Position numbers and translations under genes: made by a program
Shown here: positions 36,974 through 46,140 of the stretch, piece by piece
Layout: the number at the start of each line of letters is the position of its first letter
Position numbering within the stretch: the first letter of the stretch is position 1
The notes under the pieces: generated by a model
Told to the model about the DNA's origin: nothing
Seen by the model: the letters and a program-made list of their open reading frames with translations, nothing else
The model's database searches: none
Source: Bacteroidales bacterium
Lineage (GTDB): Bacteria; Bacteroidota; Bacteroidia; Bacteroidales; 4484-276
Assembly: GCA_014860585.1 (NCBI GenBank)
Contig: JACZJL010000109.1
Coordinates: 1-50,578, forward strand
Length of the DNA stretch: 50,578 nt
Direction of reading: 5' to 3'

Positions 36974-38158
36974 CTATGCTTTTTCCAGCGCCTGGTCAAG
37001 ATCGGCAATGATATCTTCCACATTTTCAATTCCAACGGCAAATCTGACAAGTCCGTCAGTAATCCCGGCTTCGATCTTTTTCTCGTGTGAGATTTTGGAA
37101 TGAGTCATTGATGCAGGGTGCTGAATCAGCGATTCCACGCCACCTAAAGAAACTGCAAGTAAAATCAAACGTACGTTGTCCATCATCCGTTTACCTGCAG
37201 CCAAACCGCCTTTCAACTCAAAAGATATCATCGAACCCGGGCCATCCATCTGTTGTTTAGCCAATTCATACTGAGGGTGTGACTGAAGACCGGGATATTT
37301 AACCCAGGCCACTTTCGGGTGATTTTCAAGATATTCCGCAATTTTCATTGCTGATTCCTGAGCACGATCAATGCGAAGGCCGAGGGTTTTCAATCCACGA
37401 TGTACCATGTAAGCCTGGTGGGGGTCCATATTACAGCCCATATTGGTCATCACCGGTTTGATCAGTTTGTGGTATTTTTCATTTGCTGAAATGATCATCC
37501 CGGCAACAATGTCCGCATGGCCATTGATGAATTTCGTCATGGAATGAACCACGACGTCTGCACCTAATTCGATTGGTCGCTGAAGATAGGGGCTGCAAAA
37601 AGTATTGTCCACCACCAGCGGAATGCCATGTTCATGAGCAAGTGTTGCCAGCGCTTTCAGGTCGGTGATGCCAATTGTCGGATTGGCGGGTGTTTCGGTG
37701 TAAATCATTGTGGTTTCAGGGCGAATGGCTTTGCGAACATTTTCGATGTCAGTTGTATCAACATACGAATATTCAACGCCGAAGCGGGAGAAAACAGTTT
37801 CCATAACTCCCCTGGCCGGGCCATACAATGAATTGTGGCTGACGATGTGTTTTCCTTTTCCAAGAAAAGCAAGATAAACAGTGGTAATGGCAGCCATTCC
37901 GGAGGAGGTAGCAATTCCGGCAAAACCGTGTTCAAGGTTTGCAACGGCTTTTTCAAGGGCTTCAATGGTCGGGTTTCCCAAACGAGTGTAAATATACCCG
38001 CTTTCTTCACCAGAAAAGCAAGCGGCGCCGTGGTCGGCGCTCTTAAATTTAAATGTGGAAGTCTGATAAATCGGTACGGTGGCACTTCCCAGCGGATCGT
38101 CAAACTCGCCGGCATGAACCTGCCTGGTGAGAAAACCAAGATTTTTTGCGTCTTTCAT
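36974..38158 (-). CDS. PLP-dependent Cys/Met metabolism lyase (cystathionine/methionine gamma-lyase family)
   Basis: The 394-residue PLP enzyme belongs to the trans-sulfuration family. Visible features are FSGEESGYIYTRLGNPT (Tyr and Arg that bind the neighbouring subunit's PLP phosphate), SSGMAAIT, ETPANPT, VVDNTFCSPYLQRP, the Schiff-base lysine in HSMTKFINGHADIV, and GGVESLIQHPASMTHS. Methionine gamma-lyases carry a Cys in the LYGCT segment; here it reads LYGPAR, so the substrate may differ. Cystathionine gamma-lyase, homocysteine or cysteine desulfhydrase, or a variant methionine gamma-lyase are all possible. A perfect -7 box lies at 38200-38207. It is monocistronic and divergent from purB. 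Confidence 0.88.
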   Translation of the reverse strand: MKDAKNLGFLTRQVHAGEFDDPLGSATVPIYQTSTFKFKSADHGAACFSGEESGYIYTRLGNPTIEALEKAVANLEHGFAGIATSSGMAAITTVYLAFLGKGKHIVSHNSLYGPARGVMETVFSRFGVEYSYVDTTDIENVRKAIRPETTMIYTETPANPTIGITDLKALATLAHEHGIPLVVDNTFCSPYLQRPIELGADVVVHSMTKFINGHADIVAGMIISANEKYHKLIKPVMTNMGCNMDPHQAYMVHRGLKTLGLRIDRAQESAMKIAEYLENHPKVAWVKYPGLQSHPQYELAKQQMDGPGSMISFELKGGLAAGKRMMDNVRLILLAVSLGGVESLIQHPASMTHSKISHEKKIEAGITDGLVRFAVGIENVEDIIADLDQALEKA

Positions 38159-38199
38159 TCCAATTGTTCTTTTGAAAAAATGAATTAGTGAATTGCTGG

Positions 38200-38207
38200 C
38201 AAAAGTA
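38200..38207 (-). promoter_or_regulatory. Putative -7 box of the Cys/Met lyase gene
   Basis: The minus strand reads TACTTTTG, a perfect TAnnTTTG match, 42 bases before the ATG at 38158. Confidence 0.5.
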
Positions 38208-38335
38208 GCGAGATTAATCCGATGTTTAGAGTTAATTCTTTGATTGTTAGCGCTAAGAGTTGATTTAGTGAAACTTATAAGAATAATTTAAAATGCTTTC
38301 TTAATAAACGCCTGCCTTAGAATCAGTTTGTTGAT

Positions 38336-38343
38336 TATTTTTG
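38336..38343 (+). promoter_or_regulatory. Putative -7 box of purB
   Basis: TATTTTTG matches TAnnTTTG perfectly. It lies 107 bases before the ATG at 38451 and downstream of the alternative upstream ATG at 38328, supporting the internal start. Confidence 0.45.
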
Positions 38344-38450
38344 TGGCAATATTTACTTCTTGCAAACGATTGGTTTACAAAATATCTGCAAAGGACACAC
38401 CTTGCCAACTGCAAATAAATTTTCCAAATCAACAATTAAAATCGTGCATC

Positions 38451-39806
38451 ATGAACTTCGATCAATTAAACGCCATTTCGCCGGTTGACGGAAGGTACAG
38501 CGATAAAACCAGGCCGCTTCAGGATTATTTTTCAGAGGCTGCACTGATCAGGTACCGCCTTCGTGTTGAGGTTGAGTATTTCATCAGCTTGTGCCAGCTT
38601 CCGCTTCCGCAGCTTCAGGATGTGGAACATGTTGTTTTTGAGCAACTCAGGTCTGTTTACAGGGAATTTTCGATTGAAGAGGCACATCGGGTAAAAGCGA
38701 TCGAAAAGATCACCAACCATGATGTTAAGGCTGTGGAATACCTGCTGAAGGAAAAATTTGATGAAATGGGGCTTGGAAGCTACCGGGAGTTCATTCATTT
38801 CGGGTTAACATCCCAGGACATCAACAATACGGCTGTTCCAATTTCGATGAAAGAAGCATGGGAAAATGAGTTGCTTCCAAATTTTGAGAAACTGGTGAAA
38901 AAACTGCAGGTACTGTCTGAAGAATGGAAAAACATACCGATGCTTGCCCGAACCCACGGTCAACCGGCATCGCCGACTTTGCTCGGTAAGGAAATCCTTG
39001 TTTTTGTTGTCAGGCTGGAAAAGCAGCTAAGATTACTTCAAACCATTCCGTTCTCGGGAAAATTCGGAGGAGCTACCGGCAATTTTAATGCACACAAAGT
39101 GGCTTATCCTTCAATAAACTGGATTGAATTTGCTGACAATTTCCTAAATAAAACACTGGGAATTCATCGGCAATCAGTTACCACACAAATCGAACATTAC
39201 GACGATATGGCCGCTTTCTTCGATGGTTTGAAGCGCATTAACACTATCCTGATTGACCTGAACCGCGATTTATGGAGCTATATTTCCATGGATTATTTCA
39301 AGCAAAAAATCAAGCAGGGTGAAATAGGCTCATCAGCCATGCCACACAAAGTCAACCCTATTGATTTTGAAAATTCGGAAGGCAACCTGGGGTTTGCCAA
39401 TGCTATCTTTGAGCATTTATCTGTCAAACTCCCGGTTTCAAGGCTTCAGCGTGACCTCACCGACTCCACAGTAAGCCGTAATACCGGCGTTCCTTTTGCT
39501 CATACACTGATCGCCTGGCAATCGCTGCAAAAAGGACTTGATAAACTGGTTTTAAACGAAGAGAAACTTCATAACGACCTCGAAGATAATTGGGTAGTGG
39601 TTTCCGAAGCCATTCAAACTATTCTGCGTCGCGAAAATTACCCCAATCCTTATGAAGCCCTGAAAGATCTCACACGAAATAATCAGCGGATTTTCAAGGA
39701 TGACCTTCACAGATTTATCGAATCCCTTGAAATTTCTGATGAACTAAAAGATGAACTGAAACAAATCAGCCCGTTCAATTATACCGGAATAAACCTGATG
39801 GGGTAG
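38451..39806 (+). CDS. purB: Adenylosuccinate lyase
   Basis: The 451-residue enzyme acts twice in purine synthesis: it splits SAICAR to AICAR and adenylosuccinate to AMP, releasing fumarate each time. It is of the E. coli-like type, starting MNFDQLNAISPVDGRYSDKT. HFGLTSQDINNTA, ARTHGQPASPTLLG (catalytic His region) and the fumarase-family signature GEIGSSAMPHKVNPIDFEN are intact. The frame extends upstream to 38328, but those 41 residues overlap the -7 box and do not fit the family; 38451 gives the normal length. It is transcribed alone from the region it shares with the divergent lyase gene. Confidence 0.96.
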   Translation: MNFDQLNAISPVDGRYSDKTRPLQDYFSEAALIRYRLRVEVEYFISLCQLPLPQLQDVEHVVFEQLRSVYREFSIEEAHRVKAIEKITNHDVKAVEYLLKEKFDEMGLGSYREFIHFGLTSQDINNTAVPISMKEAWENELLPNFEKLVKKLQVLSEEWKNIPMLARTHGQPASPTLLGKEILVFVVRLEKQLRLLQTIPFSGKFGGATGNFNAHKVAYPSINWIEFADNFLNKTLGIHRQSVTTQIEHYDDMAAFFDGLKRINTILIDLNRDLWSYISMDYFKQKIKQGEIGSSAMPHKVNPIDFENSEGNLGFANAIFEHLSVKLPVSRLQRDLTDSTVSRNTGVPFAHTLIAWQSLQKGLDKLVLNEEKLHNDLEDNWVVVSEAIQTILRRENYPNPYEALKDLTRNNQRIFKDDLHRFIESLEISDELKDELKQISPFNYTGINLMG

Positions 39807-39838
39807 GGGAACTGAATTCAATTTCCTGGCAAATTCAC

Positions 39839-39846
39839 TACATTTG
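39839..39846 (+). promoter_or_regulatory. Putative -7 box of pfkA-sdaA
   Basis: TACATTTG matches TAnnTTTG perfectly and lies 37 bases before the pfkA ATG. Confidence 0.5.
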
Positions 39847-39883
39847 CCGCCTTTTAGCAAATGAACTAAATTAATCAGAAAAT

Positions 39884-40978
39884 ATGAAAAGATGTTTGAT
39901 TGTAACCGGAGGCGGCGACTGCCCCGGCTTGAATGCAGTGATCAGAGCAATTGTAAAACGTGCTTCCAAAGAGCGTGAGTGGGAAATCGTGGGAAGTATA
40001 GAAGCTTTTAACGGGATTTTGCGCGAGCCCACTGAAATAGTAATCCTTGATGAAGAAAAAGTTGCCGGCATTCACTATCGTGGTGGCACCATCATACAAA
40101 CAACCAACAAAGGAGGTCCTTTTGCCTGGCCGGTGAAGAACAAAGACGGCTCCTGGACTACCGTTGACCGCTCGGAGGAGATGTTGCGAAAAATGCAATA
40201 CCTGGGAATTGATGCAGTCATCAATATCGGAGGTGATGGTTCACAGCGGATCTCCAAACAATTATTCGACATGGGGTGCAACATCATCGGGGTGCCAAAA
40301 ACCATTGACAACGACCTGACAGCCACCGACTCGACCTTTGGTTTTCAGACTGCTGTGCAAATAGCTACAGAAGCCGTTGACAAGCTGGTGACCACCGCTG
40401 CCAGTCACAACCGGGTGATGATCCTTGAAGTGATGGGACGCTATGCCGGTTGGATCGCCTTGAATGCTGCTGTTGCCGGAGGAGCAGAGATTTGTCTTCT
40501 GCCGGAATTTCCTTACGATGTTGACAAAGTGCTCGAACATATCAATCACAGGTTTGAACGTAACCGCGGCTTTGTAAACCTTGTGATATCTGAAGGTGCA
40601 CGAGCAATTGGCAAAGATTATTCCACGTTGAGTGATGAAGAAATCGGTTATGAAAACCGTCGTCTCGGGGGTGTTGCCATCGTGCTGATGAATCAACTCA
40701 AGCAAGCCGGCTGCGAACACAGCATCAGGACAACAGTGCTTGGCCACCTGCAGCGTGGTGGTGTGCCTATCGCCTACGACCGTGTCCTCGCTACTCAGTT
40801 CGGCGTAAAAGCTTTTGAAATGGTGCTTAAAGAAGAATTTGGCCGCATGGTTTCTTACCGACATCCAGAGATTACATCTGTTTCGCTTGAAGATGCCCTT
40901 GCTCAGCCTAACCTGGTTGAGGCTGAAACTGCTCTGATGAAAACAGCCCGCGGGATTGGGATCAATTTCGGGGATTAG
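39884..40978 (+). CDS. pfkA: 6-phosphofructokinase
   Basis: The 364-residue enzyme phosphorylates fructose 6-phosphate at C1. VTGGGDCPGLNAVIRAI is the N-terminal phosphate loop, NIGGDGSQ places Gly 119 at the donor-selecting site, and PKTIDNDL gives Lys 139 and catalytic Asp 142. MILEVMGRYAGWIAL and GHLQRGGVPIAYDR complete it. Gly at the site equivalent to E. coli Gly104 predicts ATP use, while the Lys at the next site is usual in pyrophosphate enzymes, so this is a group III, mixed-type PFK. The serine dehydratase gene starts two bases after its stop; together they link upper glycolysis and pyruvate formation. Confidence 0.94.
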   Translation: MKRCLIVTGGGDCPGLNAVIRAIVKRASKEREWEIVGSIEAFNGILREPTEIVILDEEKVAGIHYRGGTIIQTTNKGGPFAWPVKNKDGSWTTVDRSEEMLRKMQYLGIDAVINIGGDGSQRISKQLFDMGCNIIGVPKTIDNDLTATDSTFGFQTAVQIATEAVDKLVTTAASHNRVMILEVMGRYAGWIALNAAVAGGAEICLLPEFPYDVDKVLEHINHRFERNRGFVNLVISEGARAIGKDYSTLSDEEIGYENRRLGGVAIVLMNQLKQAGCEHSIRTTVLGHLQRGGVPIAYDRVLATQFGVKAFEMVLKEEFGRMVSYRHPEITSVSLEDALAQPNLVEAETALMKTARGIGINFGD

Positions 40979-40980
40979 TT

Positions 40981-42180
40981 ATGGATTCGATCACAAAGAT
41001 TTTCAAGATCGGATACGGCCCATCGAGCAGTCACACTATGGGACCACGCAAAGCCGCCTGTCAGTTTAAAGAAAAATTTCCTTCTGCTGAAGAATACCGT
41101 GTGACGCTATTTGGCAGCCTTGCCGCTACCGGAAAAGGTCACCTGACTGACGTTGCCCTCATTGATGAGTTTAAGCCGAAAAAAGTCGACATCATCTGGA
41201 AACCGGAAATTGTAAAACCCTTTCATCCCAATGCAATTTTATTCGAAGCCCTCGATAGAGAGTGTAAACTGATGGGGGACTGGACTGCATATAGCGTTGG
41301 TGGCGGTGAAATTGCCGATCCTGAAATGCCCCGTTCTGTCGAAAATGACATTTACCCGCACACCAAAATGATTGATATCCTGAACTGGTGTCAGGAAAAT
41401 GGCAAGCAGTTCTGGGAATATGTTGAAGATCATGAAAATGAGGATCTTTGGCCTTACCTCGCCGAAGTTTGGAAAGTGATGCAGAAGTCAATTAAAAGAG
41501 GGTTGGAAAATGAAGGTGTGCTGCCCGGCTCAATCAAACTTTCGCGCAAGGCATCCTCATACCTGATCAAAGCCAATGCGTTCAAAGGATCACTGAAGCG
41601 TCGCGGGTTGGTCTTTGCTTACGCCCTGGCTGTAGCCGAGGAAAATGCGAGCGGTGGAAAAGTAGTGACAGCTCCTACCTGCGGCTCGTCAGGTGTGATT
41701 CCGGGCGTTTTGTTTGCTTTGCAGGAGTCACTTAAATTTTCCGATCAGAAAATATTGCGCGCCCTTGCAACCGCAGGATTGATAGGGAACCTGGTAAAAA
41801 CCAACGCTTCCATCTCAGGCGCCGAGGTGGGTTGCCAGGGCGAAATCGGGACGGCTTGCGCTATGGCTGCTGCCGCCGCTGCCCAGCTTTTTGGCGGTTC
41901 AGTAGCACAGGTGGAGTACGCAGCCGAAATGGGAATGGAACATCACCTCGGTTTGACCTGCGACCCAATCGCCGGGCTTGTTCAGATTCCATGCATCGAA
42001 CGCAATGCCTTTGCAGGCTCAAGAGCATTGGATGCCACCATTTTTGCTGTGATGTCGGATGGAAAACACAGGGTGTCTTTCGATAAAGTGATCGTTACCA
42101 TGCGCAGAACCGGAAAAGACCTTCCCAGTCTTTACCGCGAAACCTCCGAAGGCGGACTGGCAGTTGATCATCTGGGGTGA
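40981..42180 (+). CDS. sdaA: L-serine ammonia-lyase, single-chain iron-sulfur type
   Basis: The 399-residue enzyme deaminates L-serine to pyruvate with a [4Fe-4S] cluster. The beta domain (KIGYGPSSSHTMGPRKAACQ, then FGSLAATGKGHLTDVA) is fused to the alpha domain in one chain. TAPTCGSSGVIPG, SISGAEVGCQGEIGTACAMA and LTCDPIAGLVQIPCIERN hold the cysteines that bind the cluster and the active-site loop. The length is somewhat shorter than E. coli SdaA but the domain order is complete. It starts two bases after pfkA, so the two are one transcript; the shared product pool is pyruvate. Confidence 0.94.
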   Translation: MDSITKIFKIGYGPSSSHTMGPRKAACQFKEKFPSAEEYRVTLFGSLAATGKGHLTDVALIDEFKPKKVDIIWKPEIVKPFHPNAILFEALDRECKLMGDWTAYSVGGGEIADPEMPRSVENDIYPHTKMIDILNWCQENGKQFWEYVEDHENEDLWPYLAEVWKVMQKSIKRGLENEGVLPGSIKLSRKASSYLIKANAFKGSLKRRGLVFAYALAVAEENASGGKVVTAPTCGSSGVIPGVLFALQESLKFSDQKILRALATAGLIGNLVKTNASISGAEVGCQGEIGTACAMAAAAAAQLFGGSVAQVEYAAEMGMEHHLGLTCDPIAGLVQIPCIERNAFAGSRALDATIFAVMSDGKHRVSFDKVIVTMRRTGKDLPSLYRETSEGGLAVDHLG

Positions 42181-42454
42181 TTCGAAATGGTTTTGCAGTT
42201 CGATTAACTAGTGCAGTAAAGAATGTGTATTACAGAATGTGCCAGCAATAGTTAAAAATCTAAGTCCCAACTTACCTCATTGAACTTCATTAGATTTTTT
42301 TAAGAAAATAAGTGTGTCAATTTATCACCAGTTGGTGTGCTTTTAAGAGACTCACTTATGTACCTATTTAGATTTATTATTTATTGCACGGATTTGTTGG
42401 CATTTATTTAATACTGAATTACCTTTGTTTTATTTAAAGATTTAGTAACCATTA
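42181..42454. other. Intergenic region sdaA/multiheme cytochrome
   Basis: This AT-rich 274-base region ends in a promoter-like pair (TTTG 42393-42396, TACCTTTG 42420-42427). No gene, RNA or clear hairpin terminator is visible in the rest. Confidence 0.4.
42420..42427 (+). promoter_or_regulatory. Putative -7 box of the multiheme cytochrome gene
   Basis: TACCTTTG matches TAnnTTTG perfectly, with a TTTG 23 bases upstream, and lies 28 bases before the ATG at 42455. Confidence 0.5.
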
Positions 42455-45187
42455 ATGTCAAGTCAAATGAAAACAAAACCAGCCCTGTTATTAGTGATTT
42501 TAGGATTAGTAAGCATTTTTTTGACAAGTACCAAAAACCCAAAAGATGAACAATACATTGTGATCACTTGGAATGACCTGGGGATGCACTGCAGTAACAT
42601 GGATTTTTCGAAAATTGCTGTACTGCCGCCGTATAATAATCTGACCGCTTATGTGATTAAAAAAGGGTCAGCCACGACATCACCCGAAATTCTTACCACC
42701 GGTTATACAGTTAACTATGAGGTTCCGGGCAATACGTATTCGGTTGGCAAAACCAATTTCTGGAGTTATGAAGATTTACTTTTTGGGGTTAATTTACCCG
42801 ATAATATTGGGCTAACTGGTGCTGGATTAAATGGGCAAATGGAGATAAGGGAAAATTCGTTTTTCATCGATGGAGTTCCAATAACACCTTACACCGATGC
42901 AAACCTGGTTACCGAAGACCCATACCAGTTGGCTCTGGTTCAAGCTTACGACGGAAGCGGAAATCTGCTAGCAACAACACAAAACGTTATTCCGGTTTCA
43001 AACGAGATGAATTGTGTAAGTTCTGGCTGTCATGCCAGCGAAACAGCCATTTTAAATGCACATAATTCCGAGGGAGGTTTTGACCCCTATAATACACCTA
43101 TTTTATGTGCCAACTGCCATTCATCCAACGCCTTGGGTAAGCCGGGAGTGGAGGGGGTTCCTTCTTTTTCGGAAGCCATGCATGATAAACACAAGGATAA
43201 AACCAATGATTGTTATCAATGTCATCCGGGGCCCAATACACAATGCTACAGGGATGTAATGCATGCCGAAGGAATGGTTTGTCAGGATTGCCATGGATCT
43301 GTTGCAAATGTTGCTCTAACCATCCAAAATGGCAGACAGCCCTGGTTGCAGGAGCCATCCTGCGGAGCCCTGGAATGTCATGGCCAAACGCACGCCGAAG
43401 AACCCGGTAAACTTTTTCGCAATTCGAAGGGACATGGGGGGTTGTATTGCAGCACCTGCCATGGTTCGCCGCATGCCATTTTACCCAGCGAAAATAACAG
43501 AGATAATCTGCAAAACATCGCCCTGCAGGGCTTTGCCGGAACACTGCGCGACTGTTCGGTTTGCCATGGGATTACACCTGAAGGACCCGGGCCTCACGGA
43601 TATACACCACAACCCGGTGGCGGAGAAGATTTCGTTGTAATGGCCTGGAATGATTTGGGAATGCATTGTGCAAACAAGGATTTTTCGAAAATTGTGGTTC
43701 TTCCACCGTACAATAACATCAAAGCAGAGCTGATAAGAAAAGGAACCGAAACAAGCTGGCCCGAAGTGGTGACCACTGGTTATCAGGTTACCTATGAGAT
43801 TCCTGGAAACACTTATTCAGTGGGCAAAACAAATTTCTGGAGTTATGAAGACCAAATATTTGGTGTTAACCTGCCTGACAACGTTGGATTGACCGGCGCC
43901 GGTTTAAGCGGAGATATGGCCATCAGCGGAAAGAGTTTTTTTGTTGACGGCGTGCCTATCGCACCTTTCACAGATGCAAACCTTGTTGTGGAAGATCCTT
44001 ATCAACTGGCGCTAATTAAAGCATTCGACGGAACCGGCAGACTTTTGGCCACCACACAACCGGTGATTCCGGTATCCAACGAAATTAACTGTGTGAGTTC
44101 AGGATGCCATTCGAGTGAAAATGCAATTTTAAATCAACACAGCGACGATGGAGGTTTCAATCCAAACAACACACCCATACTTTGTGCAGAATGTCATGGT
44201 TCGAATGCCCTTGGATTGCCGGGAACACCGGGCTTAGGTTCGCTATCCCTGGTAATTCATGAAAAGCATAAAAGCTCAACTAATGATTGTTATAAATGCC
44301 ATCCCGGCCCAAACACACAATGTTACCGCGATGTAATGCATGCAGCAGGAATGGTGTGCCAGGACTGTCATGGGAGTATGGAACAAATAGCTTCATCCAT
44401 CGAAAATGGAAGAATACCGTGGCTTCAGGAACCATCCTGCGGTTCAATTCAATGTCATGGTCCGGCATATGCTGAAAATCCAGGAGAACTTTTCCGCAAT
44501 TCAAAAGGTCATGGCGGCTTATATTGCAGCACCTGTCATGGTTCACCTCATGCTATCGTTCCGACAACGAACGACCGGGATAATGTTCAGAACATAGCAC
44601 TTCAAGGCTATAAAGGAACATTAAACAACTGTGCAGTTTGTCACGGTAATATCCCGGCTGGAGCCGGCCCTCATGGTTTGCCAGGGCCGACTGTTGCCGA
44701 GCAAAGCATCCAACTTCCCGGCGGATGGAGCGGCATTTCGTCATATTTAATACCGTTAAACAAGGAAGTTAATTATATTTTCGAGCCGGTGATGGATAAT
44801 TTTATTCTGTTGACCAACAACTACCAAACATACTGGCCTAATCAGGCGGTAAACACCATTGGTGACTGGAAATCAGACCAGGGGTATATTGTAAAAATGC
44901 AAAATCCAGATGTTCTTCCTTTTAAAGGAATTGTTGAAGCCAACAAGTCGCTATCACTTAGTAGTGGGTGGAATATCATGCCCGTACTGAGTAATTGTCC
45001 TGTTACCGTAGATCAACTCTTTGCTGCCTACCCAGTTCAACTGGTAATGGTGAAAGAGGTTGCCGGATGGAAAGTTTATTGGCCAGGAATGGGTATAAAT
45101 TCACTTCAAACGCTTAGCCCCGGAAAATCCTATTTCGTGCTAACAAATATCCCTGTTAGCATTGTTTTTCCAGCTTGTGTAAAATAA
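42455..45187 (+). CDS. 14-heme secreted cytochrome c made of a tandem 359-residue duplication
   Basis: The 910-residue protein has a signal peptide (KPALLLVILGLVSIFLTS). Two repeats follow, each starting WNDLGMHC (first at 42569, second at 43646, offset 1077 bases or exactly 359 codons, no indel). Each has an N-terminal beta-rich domain (GNTYSVGKTNFWSYED, LTGAGL, TDANLV), then seven heme-binding motifs: CVSSGCH, C-C-H in CANCH/CAECH, CYQCH/CYKCH, CQDCH, CGALECH/CGSIQCH, CSTCH and CSVCH/CAVCH. Four of the 14 are the rarer CX4CH form. The two repeats look more than two-thirds identical. The last 160 residues repeat the two-half module seen at the end of the M14 peptidase. It should be exported and move electrons outside the inner membrane; donor and acceptor are unknown, and no maturation genes are nearby. 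Confidence 0.9.
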   Translation: MSSQMKTKPALLLVILGLVSIFLTSTKNPKDEQYIVITWNDLGMHCSNMDFSKIAVLPPYNNLTAYVIKKGSATTSPEILTTGYTVNYEVPGNTYSVGKTNFWSYEDLLFGVNLPDNIGLTGAGLNGQMEIRENSFFIDGVPITPYTDANLVTEDPYQLALVQAYDGSGNLLATTQNVIPVSNEMNCVSSGCHASETAILNAHNSEGGFDPYNTPILCANCHSSNALGKPGVEGVPSFSEAMHDKHKDKTNDCYQCHPGPNTQCYRDVMHAEGMVCQDCHGSVANVALTIQNGRQPWLQEPSCGALECHGQTHAEEPGKLFRNSKGHGGLYCSTCHGSPHAILPSENNRDNLQNIALQGFAGTLRDCSVCHGITPEGPGPHGYTPQPGGGEDFVVMAWNDLGMHCANKDFSKIVVLPPYNNIKAELIRKGTETSWPEVVTTGYQVTYEIPGNTYSVGKTNFWSYEDQIFGVNLPDNVGLTGAGLSGDMAISGKSFFVDGVPIAPFTDANLVVEDPYQLALIKAFDGTGRLLATTQPVIPVSNEINCVSSGCHSSENAILNQHSDDGGFNPNNTPILCAECHGSNALGLPGTPGLGSLSLVIHEKHKSSTNDCYKCHPGPNTQCYRDVMHAAGMVCQDCHGSMEQIASSIENGRIPWLQEPSCGSIQCHGPAYAENPGELFRNSKGHGGLYCSTCHGSPHAIVPTTNDRDNVQNIALQGYKGTLNNCAVCHGNIPAGAGPHGLPGPTVAEQSIQLPGGWSGISSYLIPLNKEVNYIFEPVMDNFILLTNNYQTYWPNQAVNTIGDWKSDQGYIVKMQNPDVLPFKGIVEANKSLSLSSGWNIMPVLSNCPVTVDQLFAAYPVQLVMVKEVAGWKVYWPGMGINSLQTLSPGKSYFVLTNIPVSIVFPACVK

Positions 45188-45388
45188 TTTGAAAAAGAAT
45201 ATTTTGGTGGATTAATCAGTCTCACATTTAAAAGCTAACTTTTTTAAAGCAACTATTCCGTTTTTTTGGTTTATCATCTCAGCAAGAGTGTTTTAAGTCA
45301 ATATAGTATTGATCTGAAGAATACTTTAGAGATTGTCCTTTTGGAATGATGAAAAGCTAATAACTGATCAATAAATGGAAGCAGGTAA
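45188..45388. other. AT-rich intergenic stretch after the cytochrome gene
   Basis: This 201-base segment between the cytochrome stop and the FIST-cyclase remnant has no supported gene. It has A/T runs but no convincing terminator hairpin. Confidence 0.35.
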
Positions 45389-46140
45389 TTATTCCACAAC
45401 CTCGTAAATTTTGAGCTCTCCGGATTTATTTTTCAGGCTGACGTTACCTAGTTCTGCACACTTGAAAAATTGCCTGATCTCTTCATAACTTTTTTCACTG
45501 ATCACAATCTGGCCGGGTTTTGCAGCGCTTTGAAGCCTTTGGGCTGTGTTTACCGTATCGCCGATTACGGTATAATCCAACCTGCGAATGGTGGACGAAC
45601 CAATATTCCCGCTGACCATTTCGCCATAGTTGATCCCAGTGGAAACTTTTGGTTTGAAATTAACGCTGCCTGCTTCAGGTAGCTCATTTATTTTGTCTCT
45701 TACGGCCGACAGGCGTCAATAGCCCTGATGAGAAGTTCCCATCATAAGCGCTCAGTTTCACTCTTCAATCCTACTGCAGGAAAGAATAAAAGCAGGATTT
45801 TCAAATTTGATGTTGCCCTGGCCGTCATTTCCTTTGCCAGCTCATTAGGATCACTATCGCTGTAATCATCAATCAGTAGCAGAAAATGTTCGGGAATCAT
45901 CTCAAGCAACAGAATAGCGATTGTTCCGACGCCAATGTCGCCATCAATGCATTCTCAACCAGTGGTGGCGCCAAAAATCAGGATGCCATGCTGGTCGAGG
46001 AGATTATTCATCGTATCGACGTCAAGTTTGATGGGGATAAATACCCAAGCCAGCGTTGGCTTAAAGCCGTCTGCCATGCAATGGCTTAATTATGAGCGGA
46101 TTTCTTCGGCAGATTTTCCTTTGTTAGATTTTGCTTTCAT
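45389..46140 (-). pseudogene. Decayed FIST-domain plus class III nucleotide cyclase gene
   Basis: From ATG 46140 the frame reads MKAKSNKGKSAEEIRS, a stop (46090-46092), then MADGFKPTLAWVFIPIKLD, FGATTG, a second stop (45955-45957), and ECIDGDIGVGTIAILLLEM. This is the N-terminal FIST sensor domain (usual wording GATTAGEFIDGDIGEGSIAIL). After about 45820 the reading shifts frame (NPAFILSCSRIEE). It then joins a cyclase fragment: RLSAVRDKINEL, STGINYGEMVSGNIGS and RRLDYTVIGDTVNTAQRLQ, which ends in the normal cyclase C-terminus (LKIYEVVE). The middle of the cyclase is missing. FIST-sensor cyclases would sense a small ligand and make a cyclic nucleotide. Two stops, at least two frameshifts and a deletion make this copy non-functional. 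Confidence 0.75.

Noticed and set aside
38328-38450. Upstream extension of purB by 41 codons
   Set aside because: It spans the promoter box and does not fit the family N-terminus.
45886-46089. 67-codon plus-strand frame
   Set aside because: It is antisense to the FIST pseudogene, whose minus-strand reading gives family sequence.
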